Below, piece by piece: positions 1 through 10,533 of a stretch of DNA of 64,000 bases. The notes beneath the pieces are model-generated. The model had not been told where the DNA came from. It made no database searches and worked only from the letters and a program-made list of their open reading frames with translations. Position 1 is the stretch's first letter. Every line of letters begins with the position of its first letter. A program made the position numbers and the translations under genes. The stretch is from Bimuria novae-zelandiae CBS 107.79 (taxonomy: Eukaryota > Ascomycota > Dothideomycetes > Pleosporales > Didymosphaeriaceae): positions 121,971-185,970 of the forward strand of contig ML976738.1 in assembly GCA_010015655.1 (NCBI GenBank), written 5' to 3'.

Positions 1-190
1 GGGGATGTTGCGATCCCGACAGTATGCGGAGAGGTTTGGACGATTCAGCCGCCGCAGCTCCACCACCGCCTTTTCGACGATTTGGAGATCGTCAGTGTAT
101 TTTGATACCGCGTTTCGATTTTTTGGCATTTTATTTGACGTAAAAAGGGCTTGTTTTGATGGAGTTCTGATTTAGTGACGGTATTTTTTT
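1..190. other. Left edge, non-AT-rich flank without a supported gene
   Basis: This stretch has near-balanced composition, unlike the AT-rich DNA that begins near position 395. No reading frame resembles a known protein. The only reading frame over it, on the minus strand, runs through the neighbouring tandem repeat and is not credible. It may be the border of a repeat or the end of something lying outside the window. Confidence 0.4.
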
Positions 191-253
191 GCATTGAGCC
201 TGATTTTGCATTGAGCCTGATTTTGCATTGAGCCTGATTTTGCATTGAGCCTA
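191..253. repeat. 17-bp tandem repeat, about 3.7 copies
   Basis: The unit GCATTGAGCCTGATTTT starts at 191, 208, 225 and 242, exactly 17 bp apart. The fourth copy diverges after GCATTGAGCCT. The repeat is not a multiple of three and is not part of a supported gene. It sits directly upstream of a perfect GC-rich hairpin and of the pogo transposase remnant. Confidence 0.9.
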
Positions 254-256
254 CAG

Positions 257-275
257 GGCCGTGCGGAGCACGGCC
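257..275. other. Perfect 8-bp GC-rich hairpin followed by T tract
   Basis: GGCCGTGC, a 3-base loop GGA and GCACGGCC form a perfect stem, followed at once by five T. It resembles a bacterial intrinsic terminator, but the context is fungal, so that function is not claimed. It could be part of a transposon end. Confidence 0.5.
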
Positions 276-279
276 TTTT

Positions 280-1760
280 TCGACGAAAAACGCGGAACGC
301 GCCGTTGGGGCCGAGTACCCTTCTGATCTCTCGCTAGCAGACAGCCATGGACCGGGATCGTCACAAAGCCGATTCTAAGGCTAAGTACAGGCTATACTTC
401 GAGCTATTACACGATAAGATAAAAGAGTATAACGTATAGCTATCTTATATCTTTTATTTAGATAAAAAGGGCTTTATAATTAGAGTACTTAGAAGATTAA
501 AAAGGATCGTTAATAAGAAGCTATACAATTAAAAAGGGGTTACTATAACTATATAGGATAGTTCTAGATAGTAGGTTACTATCTTAGCCTATATTTATTT
601 AGATAGTATACCCCTTTCTTTGTTACTAATCTTCTAGTTAGCCGCTAGAGCCCTAAAACTAGCCTAGGTTAACGTAATTAACTTAAAAAAATACTTAGTA
701 TTTATTACCTTATCTCCTTTTAGCTAGACTAATAACGATATAGGCCCAGCCTAGCTTAAGGAGGTTTTTAAGAAAGTGACTAAATAGTACGCTTAAACTA
801 GATACTAATTACTCCTCCTTAATAGCTATTTATCCTACTTAACTATAGATTTTATTAAGTATTGCAATAACTATAGGATTCTAATAATTATATATCTCCC
901 TTATTTAACCTATACGTATTAGCTACTTAACGTTAAGATATTTAGTCCTCTATTATTAGCTTACTTAACTAAGCTCTTAATTACCTTTATTAAAGCTATA
1001 GGATCTTCCCTATAGTAAAAGGAGATTTTTTAAGCTCTTTTAAAGAGCTTGGTATACTACTTTTAAAAAAGAGATAATTAATATCTCCTTTAAGGTAATT
1101 AGAATCTATCTAACTAATCCTAAGATTATACTCTAATAATTCTAGTAAGAAGTGTCTAGTTTAGATAAAAGCTCTTCTTCTATACTTAAAATAGAGACTA
1201 TCATACATCGTAAGGTAAAAGATTAGAGTAATAAAGCTATTAAAAAGCTTTATTAAAGTATCTATTATATCTTAGCTTAAAATAGTATACTTAGAGGCAA
1301 TATCTAAGGCTTAAGGGAGGCTTTAATAGTGAAAAAGAAATACTAAAAGAAGAGCTATACGCTTTAACTTAATAATCTTGAAAGGTATTATAAAGGAGCT
1401 ATTGTCTAGTTACTTTAAAAGTTCATTAAGCTTAGGATAATAAAAAGGCACAACGTTAATAAAAATAACTTAAATAACTTTAAATGGTAGAGAGAATAGA
1501 GATAAAAAAGCACGCTTAATTATATAAGCTTTAATAGGCTAAGGAGAGGCGTAGTAAAAGGGAAAAGCGCAAGAAGGAGAAGAAGAAAAAGCGGGCTATA
1601 AAGATAGCTAAAAAGGAGCGCTAGAAAGTAGCTCGCAACGCTAAAAAAACTATAAAATTATCTTAAAAGGATAAGCGCAAGGTCTTATAAGGCTCTACTT
1701 AAAAGTAAAAGCGTTAAAAACATATTATTATTACTGTATCTTATATAAAGGCAGAGGAGG
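280..1760 (+). pseudogene. RIP-degraded pogo/Fot1-type transposase remnant
   Basis: Conceptual translation, with many stops, follows the order seen in fungal pogo (DDE_1, Tc1-mariner) transposases. A segment AMDRDRHKADSKAKYRLYF starts at about 347. It is followed by LDKKGF near 458-476, matching the family's NMDEKGF block that carries the first catalytic Asp. An Arg/Lys-rich coiled tail lies at about 1545-1640 (codons such as AAG AAG GAG). Only about the first 130 bases (280-395) keep normal composition; beyond that the sequence is AT-rich and full of TAA/TAG codons, as expected from RIP. No terminal inverted repeats were found; the left end may lie outside the window or be lost. Non-functional. 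The family assignment rests on motif order, not on alignment. Confidence 0.65.
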
Positions 1761-2136
1761 CTACACCATCCGTCCTAATAATAACTACCTATATTAGCTA
1801 CACTACTAAGATACTATGTAAATATAAGTAGCATAAGTTAATTATAATAATATAATTATTACAACTCTAAGAAATCTCGTAATAATAGCTATTATAGGTA
1901 GCTCTACAGTTTTATTTTTCTAAATTTCTCAAGTTGGTGGGGTGCGTTAAAACGCGACCTAAGGCAAAAGGTAACTATATACGATATAGGTACGTAAGTT
2001 ATACCTAGCCTTACTATAGTGTTTATAGCGCTATTAAGTTAATTTGTCTTTATTAGTGTGCACCCTCTTCTTTACTTTCTTCAAGTCTTTTAAAGTAGCT
2101 AGTTACTAGTTATTAGTAGTTATAAGGACTTTTTTC

Positions 2137-2359
2137 TGTAATGAGGTAAGCGTCCCGCTTACTAAGCCAATACTATGTGACTTCCTCACCTGCACCAAAA
2201 GGTACGCACGAGAATACTTAAGCCAAGTATTACTCGTATAGTATAATATATATAGGATATGCTAGGGTCAGCCACTAGCGCTAGTGTTTGATCCTAGCCT
2301 GGCCGGAACCTCTATAAGCGAGAGAAGGCCACGTGTTCGACCGTGCCTACCTCGTTACA
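2137..2359. repeat. Solo LTR (223 bp) with 5-bp target duplication TTTTC
   Basis: The unit begins TGTAATGAGGTAAG and ends CCTACCTCGTTACA (TG...CA, ends mutually inverted). It is flanked on both sides by TTTTC (2132-2136 and 2360-2364), the 5-bp duplication expected of an LTR integrase. No matching direct copy with coding sequence between is present, so it is a solo LTR, probably left by LTR-LTR recombination. A related copy in opposite orientation lies at 6897-7100. Its centre keeps GC-rich stretches (GCCTGGCCGGAACC) in an AT-rich surround, so it is less RIP-affected than its host DNA. A MITE with LTR-like ends is a less likely alternative. Confidence 0.82.
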
Positions 2360-2364
2360 TTTTC

Positions 2365-3846
2365 TACTATAGTTACTTTTTCTTATGCAATTTTTATTAC
2401 GTGGTAGTCTTATTAGTAGCTTAAAGCTTAATAATTTACCTCTACGCTAATACTAGCTTATACGCTACTACTATTACGCCTTTTACTATCTTTTTAAAGG
2501 CCTTAACTAGGCTTATTAGGGAACTATTTAGGTGCCTTTAAATCCTCTCCTTTACTAGAATTAATTATAATCCTAATTTTGAGCTATTGCTATGCGTTTG
2601 CAACTACTACGTACTATTATATATAATATACAGTAAAGGCGTATGCAGATAGACGTTAAGTTTTAATACTATTATTTTTAAGTTAAAAAGACTAGAACTA
2701 GCACCTTAAAAGCATTTTTAAATATTACTTTAAGTAATTATAGCCTTAAAAGTAGTAATAAAGTAAGGTAAAAACTTAATTTTAGTAATGTGTGTAATAT
2801 AGTTATGTATTAGATCCTTAGATTAGTGCCTATACGCCTTCTTTAATAGTAAAAAACGCCCCTATATTTAGTGGCTATAGCAAGTGCGACAAATGTAAAA
2901 GCATATAGAGAGTAATAATCTTATTATCCTTATAGTATTACTAGAATTTAAGCGAGTTATAGCTCTTGTAGCTATTATTAATAAGTAGCTAATATCTACT
3001 AATAGTATACTTTTTTATATACGTGTTAATGTGCTTTAGCTACTATAAACTAAGCTTATTTATTATTTAGCTATTCTTAGAGACTATAATAACCTAATTA
3101 TAAGGTAGATCTTACTTTTTATACTAGGCAGAGAGGTGGTGTTTGCCTTAGAAGATAAGGAAGGGTAGAATTGCCTAGCCTATTACATTAATATCCTAGT
3201 TAGCTATAGTCTACTTCTAGCTACCCTTTTATACGCTTTTTAGCCTATTTTAATATTTAAAGCCTATAATAACTGCTCTTATTAATATTATGCCTATTAT
3301 AAAGCTATTCTTATTAAAATTATAGGTATCCTTATCTAGGATACTATACTTGGCTTTAGTATTCTCTATAAGCCAGAACTAGCCCTATATAATCTTAGGA
3401 TCCTTACAGAGGGCTCTCTTATAATTATACTTTTAAATAAACTCAACTTAGAGCTCTAGATAGCACTTTATAAAAGTTATAGCCTAGTTCTAGTTAATAA
3501 GGTCGCGGTAACACTTAGCTAGTAAAGAATTAGCTATATCTTTTATAGTAGTAAGCTAGGACAGAAATTCTCGCGCGTCTAAGTTAAGTATATACTAAAT
3601 AATTACTTGCTTTTCTATTTTTAGTAGTTTTATTAAGTTGGGCGTATAGTTATATTAAAAGGTAATTCTAGCGTATCGCGTGCTTAGTATACTTTAAAAA
3701 ACGTTATAAATAGCTATAGCGCGTTGCTAACTTAAAGTTACGTCTTATTTAATAGCTTAAAGCGTAAGCTATATATAAGCTTCTTTTAATTATAGTAGCT
3801 ATTAAGGTAGTTAATACATCGCGCTATAGTATTATTAATTGTATGT
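2365..3846 (-). pseudogene. Degraded pogo-type transposase remnant
   Basis: On the minus strand near 3280-3345 the translation reads TYNFNKNSFIIGI. This matches the pogo block YNFDETGFxxGxI with Asp->Asn and Thr/Gly changes of the kind produced by RIP. The rest is too AT-rich and stop-dense for domain boundaries. It lies between the solo LTR and a repeated motif at 3847-3899 that could be its terminal repeat. Non-functional; limits are approximate. Confidence 0.45.
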
Positions 3847-3899
3847 TTTAGTAGGATCTTGGCAGAGTAATTAGCTCGCCCGTATAATTAGCTCGTCCG
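3847..3899 (+). repeat. Dispersed repeat motif, copy 1 (possible transposon terminus)
   Basis: A block containing GCAGAGTAATTAGCTCGCCC, then a second AATTAGCTCG, recurs in the same orientation at 7603-7653. Differences between the copies are mainly C/T and G/A. Internally it is an imperfect direct repeat of AATTAGCTCG(C/T)CCG. The direct orientation argues against the two copies being the inverted ends of one element; they may be the same end of two related elements. Confidence 0.6.
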
Positions 3900-4327
3900 T
3901 GAGGTACTTTATAGTTTTATTACTTTTAAATAGTATTATAAAAAATAATACATTTATTTATATTTATATACTATCGCACTTATCCTATATCCTATAGTTA
4001 TTAAATATGACTTATTTTTATTACTAAAGAAGACGTACTCGCGCTAAGTTAAGTAGTTAATATAAAATTATATTTATTATATTACTATAATTAAATTTTT
4101 CTTTACGTTTATTACTTCGTTTAACGCGTTAATTAATAATAATAAAAATAAAAAAATGCTTTTACAGTGCTAGTTTAGTATCTTTTGACTTATAGTTAGT
4201 ATTAAATTAATTAAATATATAATTATAAACATCTAGTAATATATATGAGATTAGAAAGTAATCTACTTTAATATTAAAAAGGTTTTTAAATACTATCTAA
4301 AGCTCCCTAATACTAATAAAGAAAGTA

Positions 4328-6426
4328 CGGTATTGACGCACGTGCCGCCCCGGTTCGCGTGCCGCCCCACTAGCAACATGCTCATCACCACAAAGATAAG
4401 GCTGTAGAGAGCCATAAAATAGCTATTATTGCAAGATTTTTTAGTAGAGAGACTTGCAACATGCTCACGATTAGTATAAACTATTTATATTTACTTAGGA
4501 GAGTAATTGCCTCGCTATAAAAGTTAACATTTGGTAAAGTAGCTAGTGTAGCCTTTAGGGACTTTTTTAGAGCTATACTACTACTAGCGTGTCTCTTAGG
4601 CTTAGGCTTTATATGCGGAGCTTTTAAGGCTTTATGTTTACCCTTTTATAAAGTTTAAGATACTTTTTTTGTCTCGCGCGCAGCCTCCTGTTTAGCCTTT
4701 ATCTAATCTCTTTCTACTTTAGCACTCTCTCTCTTTATACGCTTCTCCTCCTTCTCTTTCTTTCTAAGTAGCTTGGCAGATTTCTAAAGCTCCTTCTAAT
4801 TAGCTTTTGCAAGCTCCTCTTTATACTAAAGTTATTTATTCACTCTCTCGCGTACACGTGCCTCTCTAATCTTATAAAGAGACTAGAGTACTATACTACT
4901 ATAGTACTCTTACCTTTACTATAAGTTAAGAGTCCTACCACGCTTCTTATAACGCTTTTTAGTATTAAGAGTATCGCTTAAGCCCTTATTTTTATATTAA
5001 AGTAGTTAGTTTTATACTTAAAAATAGTATAGGGTTTAGGAAAATGCCTTTAACTCCTTAGTAATAATATTTTTTATTATAGACTATATAAGATAATTTA
5101 AATAACTCTATTTAGTATTTTTAAGAGCTTTTAGAGCTACTTTACCTCACTTCTCTTACTTATTAGTAAAACGTTTAAGTATAACTGTACGGTCCTAAGG
5201 CTAAATACTAGTAGTTTTAAAGGACTTTAGGATAATCTCTATCTTAAAGGAGGACGTCTAAATACTTTAAAATAATAAGAAAAAGTCTCCCTTTTTAATA
5301 AGTACTATCCCTAAGTCCTTTCAGAAGTAATTAGTAAGGACCTTAGTGTAAGAGCTAAAGAGAGATTTAAAGTAAGTAACGTTAAGTAGCTAAAGTATAT
5401 AAGTAGAGTAAGGGGGAAATATAGCTAGTAATATATAATAAAAGTTATAGTACTCGAGAAACTCTATTGTTGGATAACTACTATCGCTATTAAGTATAAG
5501 GAGATACTAGTCTCTCCTTTAGCGCGCTTTTTATATTATATAGTAGTTAAAAACCTACTCTAATTACGCTAAATAAGTATTAGTATTTATTTAGCCTAAT
5601 AAAATTAAGCTAATAAAGACGTCGTGCTTACTAGCTTTAATACTAGCTACCTAAGTTAACTATAGTAACTTAGATACTCTTAAGAAGAGGAGAGTAGGGA
5701 AAAAAGCGCTTTTATTAGCGTAAATAGTTACTAATACAGTTACCTACTTACGTAAGCTATTTTATACTAAATCTTTTACCTCTCGTCTCTTTTAAGCTAC
5801 TTAACTAAAGACGCGTTTAGAGCATCCTATAACACTAATTAAAAAGCCTTTTTTATTTATATTATAGGTATTATATAGTAGCATATTATACTCCCTTATC
5901 TTTAAGTATAATAGATTAAAATACGCCTTGTACTTAGTTTTAGAGTTAGCTTTATAGTAGTTAGAGTCTATTCCTTTAGTCTATTTATAAATAAAATTTT
6001 TCCTATTTTACTGCAAGAAGCGCGTTATCTAGGCACGACTTATAAACTTTTTAGTAATTAAAAACGCATAATTTTATATTATCTCTCTTATTAAAGGTAG
6101 CCCTTTTAGAGATAAATCTTTCATATACTATATAAGCTTAGCTTTTTAGTGTGTATTAAGTTTCTTTTAGGAGGCGTTCGTAGCCTCTAGCGGGGCTTAA
6201 TAGCCTTAGTATCTTTAGGCTAACGTAGATTTTAATATACTATACTACTTAGTAATTACTCTATATAAAGGTTATTTTATTAGTTTAGCGTATTTAATTG
6301 CTCTAAGTGCGGCCTCCATAGATGCTGTGGTTGTTAAGATGCAACGCGTCAAAGTTAGTGTCTTATTAGGTATTCTGGGATTGGTGGGGCGGCACGCGAA
6401 CCGGGGCGGCACGTGCGTCAATACAG
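4328..6426 (-). mobile_element. pogo/Fot1-type DNA transposon with 42-bp terminal inverted repeats, RIP-inactivated
   Basis: The left end (4328-4369) and the inverted right end (6385-6426) share GTATTGACGCACGTGCCGCC and continue matching through a second GC-rich block; the first bases differ as CGG/CTG. Both ends abut TA (4326-4327 and 6427-6428), the Tc1-mariner target duplication. The interior is AT-rich. On the minus strand it reads KKGFLISVIGCSKRVFS around 5780-5860, matching the pogo NMDEKGFxIGVxGRSKRVFS block. A Lys/Arg/Glu-rich tail follows near 4680-4870. Every frame has many stops, so no active transposase remains. The GC-rich termini escaped most mutation. It is inserted in an older pogo remnant whose tail is seen at 6430-6760. 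Confidence 0.85.
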
Positions 6427-6429
6427 TAT

Positions 6430-6760
6430 TATTATTATTTATAAAAAGCGTATACAAGATAGTATATAAATTTAAGCTAATAAAAGCCTAAATTAAAGAG
6501 CTTAAGAAGGTAAATATAGCTTATATAAAGTAGAAATTACGTAAAAGGATACGTATATAGGCTAGAGGAATACTACTTACTAGAAAAAGATTATAGCTAG
6601 TAGCTATAAAAGAGTATCCTATAAAGAGGCAGCGCTTATAAGTAAGTAAAAAAGTAGTAAACAAAAGTAGCATATAGCGCGAAAAGCTTTATAATAAATA
6701 TAATAAGCTAAAATATAACGTGCGAACCTGCTAAAAGGCTAAAAAGCTATTTTTAAATTA
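6430..6760 (+). pseudogene. C-terminal tail of another pogo-type transposase
   Basis: The plus-strand translation reads LKAKIKELKKVNIAYIK, then LRKRIRI, then KLYNKYNKLKYNVRTC. This matches the coiled-coil, basic and CGxxGHNxRTC zinc-knuckle tail common in fungal pogo/CENP-B-like transposases, with RIP-type stops and substitutions. The matching N-terminal part would lie left of 4328, so the 4328-6426 element probably inserted into this copy. Inactive; extent approximate. Confidence 0.55.
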
Positions 6761-6896
6761 AATATTACTTTTAGTAAGTTATTTTAAATAGTGTTAATAG
6801 TAATAGTAATAATTAAGTATATGTTAGTATTACTAAGAAAAAGTACGTGGCTCGCCCGGGTACGTAGCTTATATGTGGAATACGTTATACAATTTA

Positions 6897-7100
6897 TGTA
6901 ATAATAGCACGTGATAGGAAAAGGTTCACGTGGCTACTCGCTTATAAAAGCTAGGATTAAACACTAGTTCTAATACTACTTATATATATATTATACTATA
7001 CAAGAATACACTAGCTTTAGTATTCTTGTGCGTACCTTTTGGTACAAGTGGGGAAGTCACATAGTATTGGCTTAGTAAGCAGGGCGCTTACCTCATTACA
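6897..7100. repeat. Solo LTR (204 bp), inverted relative to 2137-2359, TSD ATTTA
   Basis: It starts TGTAATAATAGCACGTG and ends CGCTTACCTCATTACA, and is flanked by ATTTA on both sides (6892-6896 and 7101-7105). Its reverse complement matches the 2137-2359 unit, for example in GGAAGTCACATAGTATTGGC. Its own distinct target duplication shows an independent insertion, not the partner LTR of the first copy. It is more AT-rich than copy 1, suggesting heavier RIP or greater age. Confidence 0.8.
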
Positions 7101-7602
7101 ATTTACGTTTACGCGTTAATATAAATGCGCTATCTACGTAAAGCAAGTTACTATTAGGAAAGGCTAAAATCTTAACTAATAATAAAAAAATAATCTTTTA
7201 CGGTATCTAAAACAACTTACTAAGCGTAGTCTACCTACTATACGTTATATAATATAGACCTTCGGTGATGTACTATTTATCACTACGCCAACCTAGCAAA
7301 AGGTATAGAATAATACTCTATAAGATAGAGTAAATCCTAGGTAAATATTATATATACTAATATAGACTAGTAAAGACTAAGGGGCTAGATCCTAAGCTAA
7401 AAGACTTTATAGCGCGTAGGAATAATTAAGAGGAAAAAAAGCGCGTACTAATATAAATACGATTACTTAATAATATCTTAGGTATTATAATTAAACTAGG
7501 TATGATTCGCATATATATATAAAGTCAAAGTAATTCTAAGTAAATTAGCTTATTGTGTTTGTTTTATTTATGCGTGTTCTATACAATTATATAAAGTACA
7601 GA

Positions 7603-7653
7603 TTTTAGTAGGGTCTTAGCAGAGTAATCAGCTCGCTTGCCTAATTAGCTCGC
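7603..7653 (+). repeat. Dispersed repeat motif, copy 2
   Basis: This is the second copy of the block at 3847-3899, same orientation (TTTTAGTAGGGTCTTAGCAG, then AGTAATCAGCTCGC, then AATTAGCTCGC). It marks the right edge of the AT-rich block; composition returns to normal about 30-40 bp later. Confidence 0.6.
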
Positions 7654-7689
7654 TTTTTACCTGCGTTATTGGGTAAGCTATACTTTTAG

Positions 7690-8709
7690 CGTCCTTATCG
7701 CTTTTTCTTCGGAAGCTAATATACTGCTAGGAACATTAAACATCAACTCCTTCGAAGTTGAGTACCATGATCTGGTTGGAAATTTGGACATTAGGACCAT
7801 GCCCATTGCCTTCTGGGCTCTGCGACATGAGGACCGACGTCAACAAATGACATAAGGCGGCCCCCAACTCCGTTTTTTGACTGGGCGCGCAGCTAACAGA
7901 TGGGACTCGGCAGTAGTGTTCCGAACCGCTCCGCACAGTCAATCTTTACCTTAGGCAAACTGTCTTGGCGTTTTTTTATTATACAAATTAAGTCGAAGTT
8001 GGCGCCAAATTTTAATTTTACTAATAAAATTATCTTGTTTTAAGCAAATTGAATGTAATAATCAAAACTGGCTTTGTATAAGGCCAGGTTCGTCTGTACT
8101 GCTCTCCAAGTTGGCTGCGTTCGATCTACAGAAGTGAGGGCCATCCTAAAGACCTAGCAGGCTAATCGGCGAGATGACGTCTATGCTGACGAGCGGTGGT
8201 TCTAGCCACTGTGCGGTAGCAATCAGCGCGCAATCAGTTTTTTCGAATATGCTACATTTATTCAGGGTATTCCAAATCTTTGTGATTTGAGATTTACGAT
8301 CGACAATATATCTGCTCTTACTCAACCTCGTTCTACCGAGGATAAGCTACGCTAACTGCGTTTGCGTTCGTGGTGCTGACGTGCCGTATCTTGGACCCAC
8401 TGTTGCTGCTTACCTTGCCGATGCAGGAACAATACCCATGCCAAGTGCATCAACCACTTTCTTGGTAAACTCAAGTCGTTTGGAGGAACATTTTCGCGAG
8501 GCGGAGTAAGCAGACGGCAGGTAGTCAGAGCACCGCAACGCCTTTCCGTTGGTGCGCGTCGAATAGGCCAGGAATATGCTATTTCAAATACCCAATTGCG
8601 CCATGCGGCATACTTGAAAAGATATATAAGAAGACTCGCCGGCCGGCGATATGAAAAGCATACTTCGACTACTGGTACTCAATCTCTCCAGGGAGCCCAA
8701 GGACGCACA
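7690..8709. other. Gene-free spacer upstream of the hydrolase gene
   Basis: Normal-composition DNA between the AT-rich block and the hydrolase start. A 68-codon minus-strand frame at 7736-7942 shows no recognisable motif. I see no RNA gene or clear repeat. It presumably contains the hydrolase promoter. Confidence 0.4.
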
Positions 8710-9570
8710 ATGCCATATCTTCCCCTCAAAGACGGCGTAAGCCTCTTCTACAAAGACTGGGGAAACTCAACTGGTCAACCGGTCTTCTTCAGCCATGGCT
8801 GGCCCCTCAACTCCGACAACTGGGAACTCCAAATGAACTTCCTCGGTAACAAGGGCTACCGCGTAATCGCACACGACCGCCGGGGCCACGGCCGCTCAGA
8901 TCAACCATGGACTGGGAACGACATTGACACCTGGGCGGACGATATCTCGCAGCTCTTCGACTACCTCAACCTCACTGACGTAACACTCGTCGGCCACAGC
9001 ACCGGTGGTGGCGACTTGACTCGCTTCGCTGCGAACTCAAAGGCGGACTCTGGGTATGGAACGTACGGCTGCAAAAAATCAAGCTGGGTGAAAAAGCTTG
9101 TTCTCATCAGCGCCATCGTGCCTCAACTGCTCCAAGCGCCCTGGAGCCCTAGCGGTCTACCTATGGAAGCGCTCAATGGACAACGAGCGCTCATGCTCAA
9201 GGATCGTTCGCAGTTCTTCTACGACGTCCCCGAGGGCCCATTCTTTGGCTTCAACAGACCGAACGCTACCGTTAGCAAGGGTCTTATCCAGAGCTGGTAT
9301 AATCAGGGCATGCAGGCATCGTTCAAGGCCGTGTTTGACACGGTTACGTCATGGCAGACGGACTTTCGAGCGGATCTGGAGAACTTGGATATCCCGGTGT
9401 TGGTGATTCATGGGAGCGATGATCAGGTTGTGCCGTTTGGCGTGGGGAATAAGACGGTGGATTATGTGAAGGATGGGAGGTTGAAGGTTTGTCCGGGGGG
9501 ACCGCATGCGCTGCCGAATATTGAGGCAGATGGGATCAACAATGACCTGCTAGAGTTTTTGAAAGAGTAG
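8710..9570 (+). CDS. Alpha/beta-hydrolase, non-heme chloroperoxidase/esterase-like
   Basis: A single-exon gene. The frame is open from 8596, but homology starts at the ATG at 8710 (MPYLPLKDGVSLFYKDWG), giving 286 aa, close to the 270-280 aa usual for bacterial and fungal non-heme chloroperoxidase-type hydrolases; the upstream 38 residues are unlike the family. Visible motifs: oxyanion/HGW loop FFSHGWPLNS (about 27-35), HDRRGHGRS (55-63), nucleophile elbow GHSTGG (Ser97), acid loop IHGSDDQVVP (Asp237/238) and catalytic His266 in GGPHALPN. The triad is complete, so an esterase, lactonase or cofactor-free perhydrolase activity is likely; the substrate is unknown. No signal peptide, so probably cytosolic. 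Residues about 110-127 form an extra loop compared with typical bacterial members. The stop lies 92 bp from the outer copia LTR, so the 3' UTR or terminator may be affected. Confidence 0.9.
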   Translation: MPYLPLKDGVSLFYKDWGNSTGQPVFFSHGWPLNSDNWELQMNFLGNKGYRVIAHDRRGHGRSDQPWTGNDIDTWADDISQLFDYLNLTDVTLVGHSTGGGDLTRFAANSKADSGYGTYGCKKSSWVKKLVLISAIVPQLLQAPWSPSGLPMEALNGQRALMLKDRSQFFYDVPEGPFFGFNRPNATVSKGLIQSWYNQGMQASFKAVFDTVTSWQTDFRADLENLDIPVLVIHGSDDQVVPFGVGNKTVDYVKDGRLKVCPGGPHALPNIEADGINNDLLEFLKE

Positions 9571-9662
9571 TAGGTAATCGTGAGCGTTCGGCGGTTTTTC
9601 AGATTAATATGGCCTCGGCTGGAGGTTATTGAATCATATGAGGAAGGGAAGAAGTGCTGCGT

Positions 9663-9771
9663 TGATTCCTCTATCGTAGAGATATCCTACATATATATAT
9701 ACGTTGGATCCTGCCAAGACTCTAGGCATGGAACCTGATAGAATTAAAGCTAATAGAATTATACCGTAACA
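9663..9771 (-). repeat. 3' LTR of outer copia element
   Basis: 109 bp; on the plus strand it starts TGATTCCTCTATCG and ends ATTATACCGTAACA. It matches 25453-25561 except for TG/TA at the start, TTA/TCG near the middle (two changes) and CTAAT/CTGAT. It lies 92 bp past the hydrolase stop codon. Confidence 0.9.
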
Positions 9772-10241
9772 CACCTCCCTAGCTATAGTAGATAACAAAG
9801 CTAACTTCTTAAGATATTAATCTAAGTCTCCCTATATAGTCGCACCCCCCTAATCTTCCTAATGCTAGATAGAAAAGTTATCAGGTTCTAGTACGTCGTT
9901 ATTATTAGTAGATAGTCCCTTTAGCTACTCTGTAATATCTATAAGGCCTAGCTATTTAACAAAGTTACTATATTTCTGTTAAACTAGTATCTTAGTAAGG
10001 CTATTAGTAGGCATCTAATTTATAGGCTTCTAATTAATTTATAGCTTTCTAGCATCTACTTCCTATCGTAGCTATATCTAATAGGTATTAACGTGTTTTA
10101 GCTTTATATAAAGCCTATCCTTAGCCTTATTAACAATTCCTACAGTCTACTAATTATTATAGTATAAGGTAGGCAGGATCTCTAGCTAAAAGCGTACGTA
10201 ATTAAATATTTTATTCTACTATTCTATCTTACTCCTAGTAG

Positions 10242-10246
10242 TTAAT
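10242..10246. other. Target-site duplication of element A (left)
   Basis: TTAAT, identical to 15547-15551 on the other side of element A. A 5-bp duplication is characteristic of copia integrases. Confidence 0.85.
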
Positions 10247-10471
10247 TGTGAGATTTAATGGTATTCTGTCACTTTGAGATGGTGTGATCTTGATAGTTGA
10301 TGAAGTTGATTGATTGAGTGATGGAGATTGGCCGTAGGCGAGGTCTCTAGTACGTGCCGACCTAACGCTAGCACTAACTAGGATAGTGTGCAGCTAGAGG
10401 TGCGCCAGCCTTATATTCTCTACTGCACTATTAACAATAGTGCAGGATTACAAAGGCCTTGTAATTGGACA
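10247..10471 (-). repeat. 3' LTR of element A
   Basis: 225 bp; plus strand starts TGTGAGATTTAATGG and ends CTTGTAATTGGACA. On the minus strand it is preceded by the purine tract GAGGGGGTG (10472-10480), the expected second-strand primer site. Confidence 0.92.
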
Positions 10472-10533
10472 CACCCCCTCAGCTTGAGCACATCCTTAAG
10501 CTGAACGCTTCTCAGTAATATCGGTCTATCCTT

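Noticed and set aside
257..280. Bacterial rho-independent terminator
   Set aside because: The hairpin plus T tract fits the shape, but the window is clearly fungal and no bacterial gene precedes it.
2137..7100. A single 5-kb transposon with ~200-bp terminal inverted repeats
   Set aside because: Each repeat has its own different 5-bp duplication (TTTTC, ATTTA), so they are independent LTR insertions.
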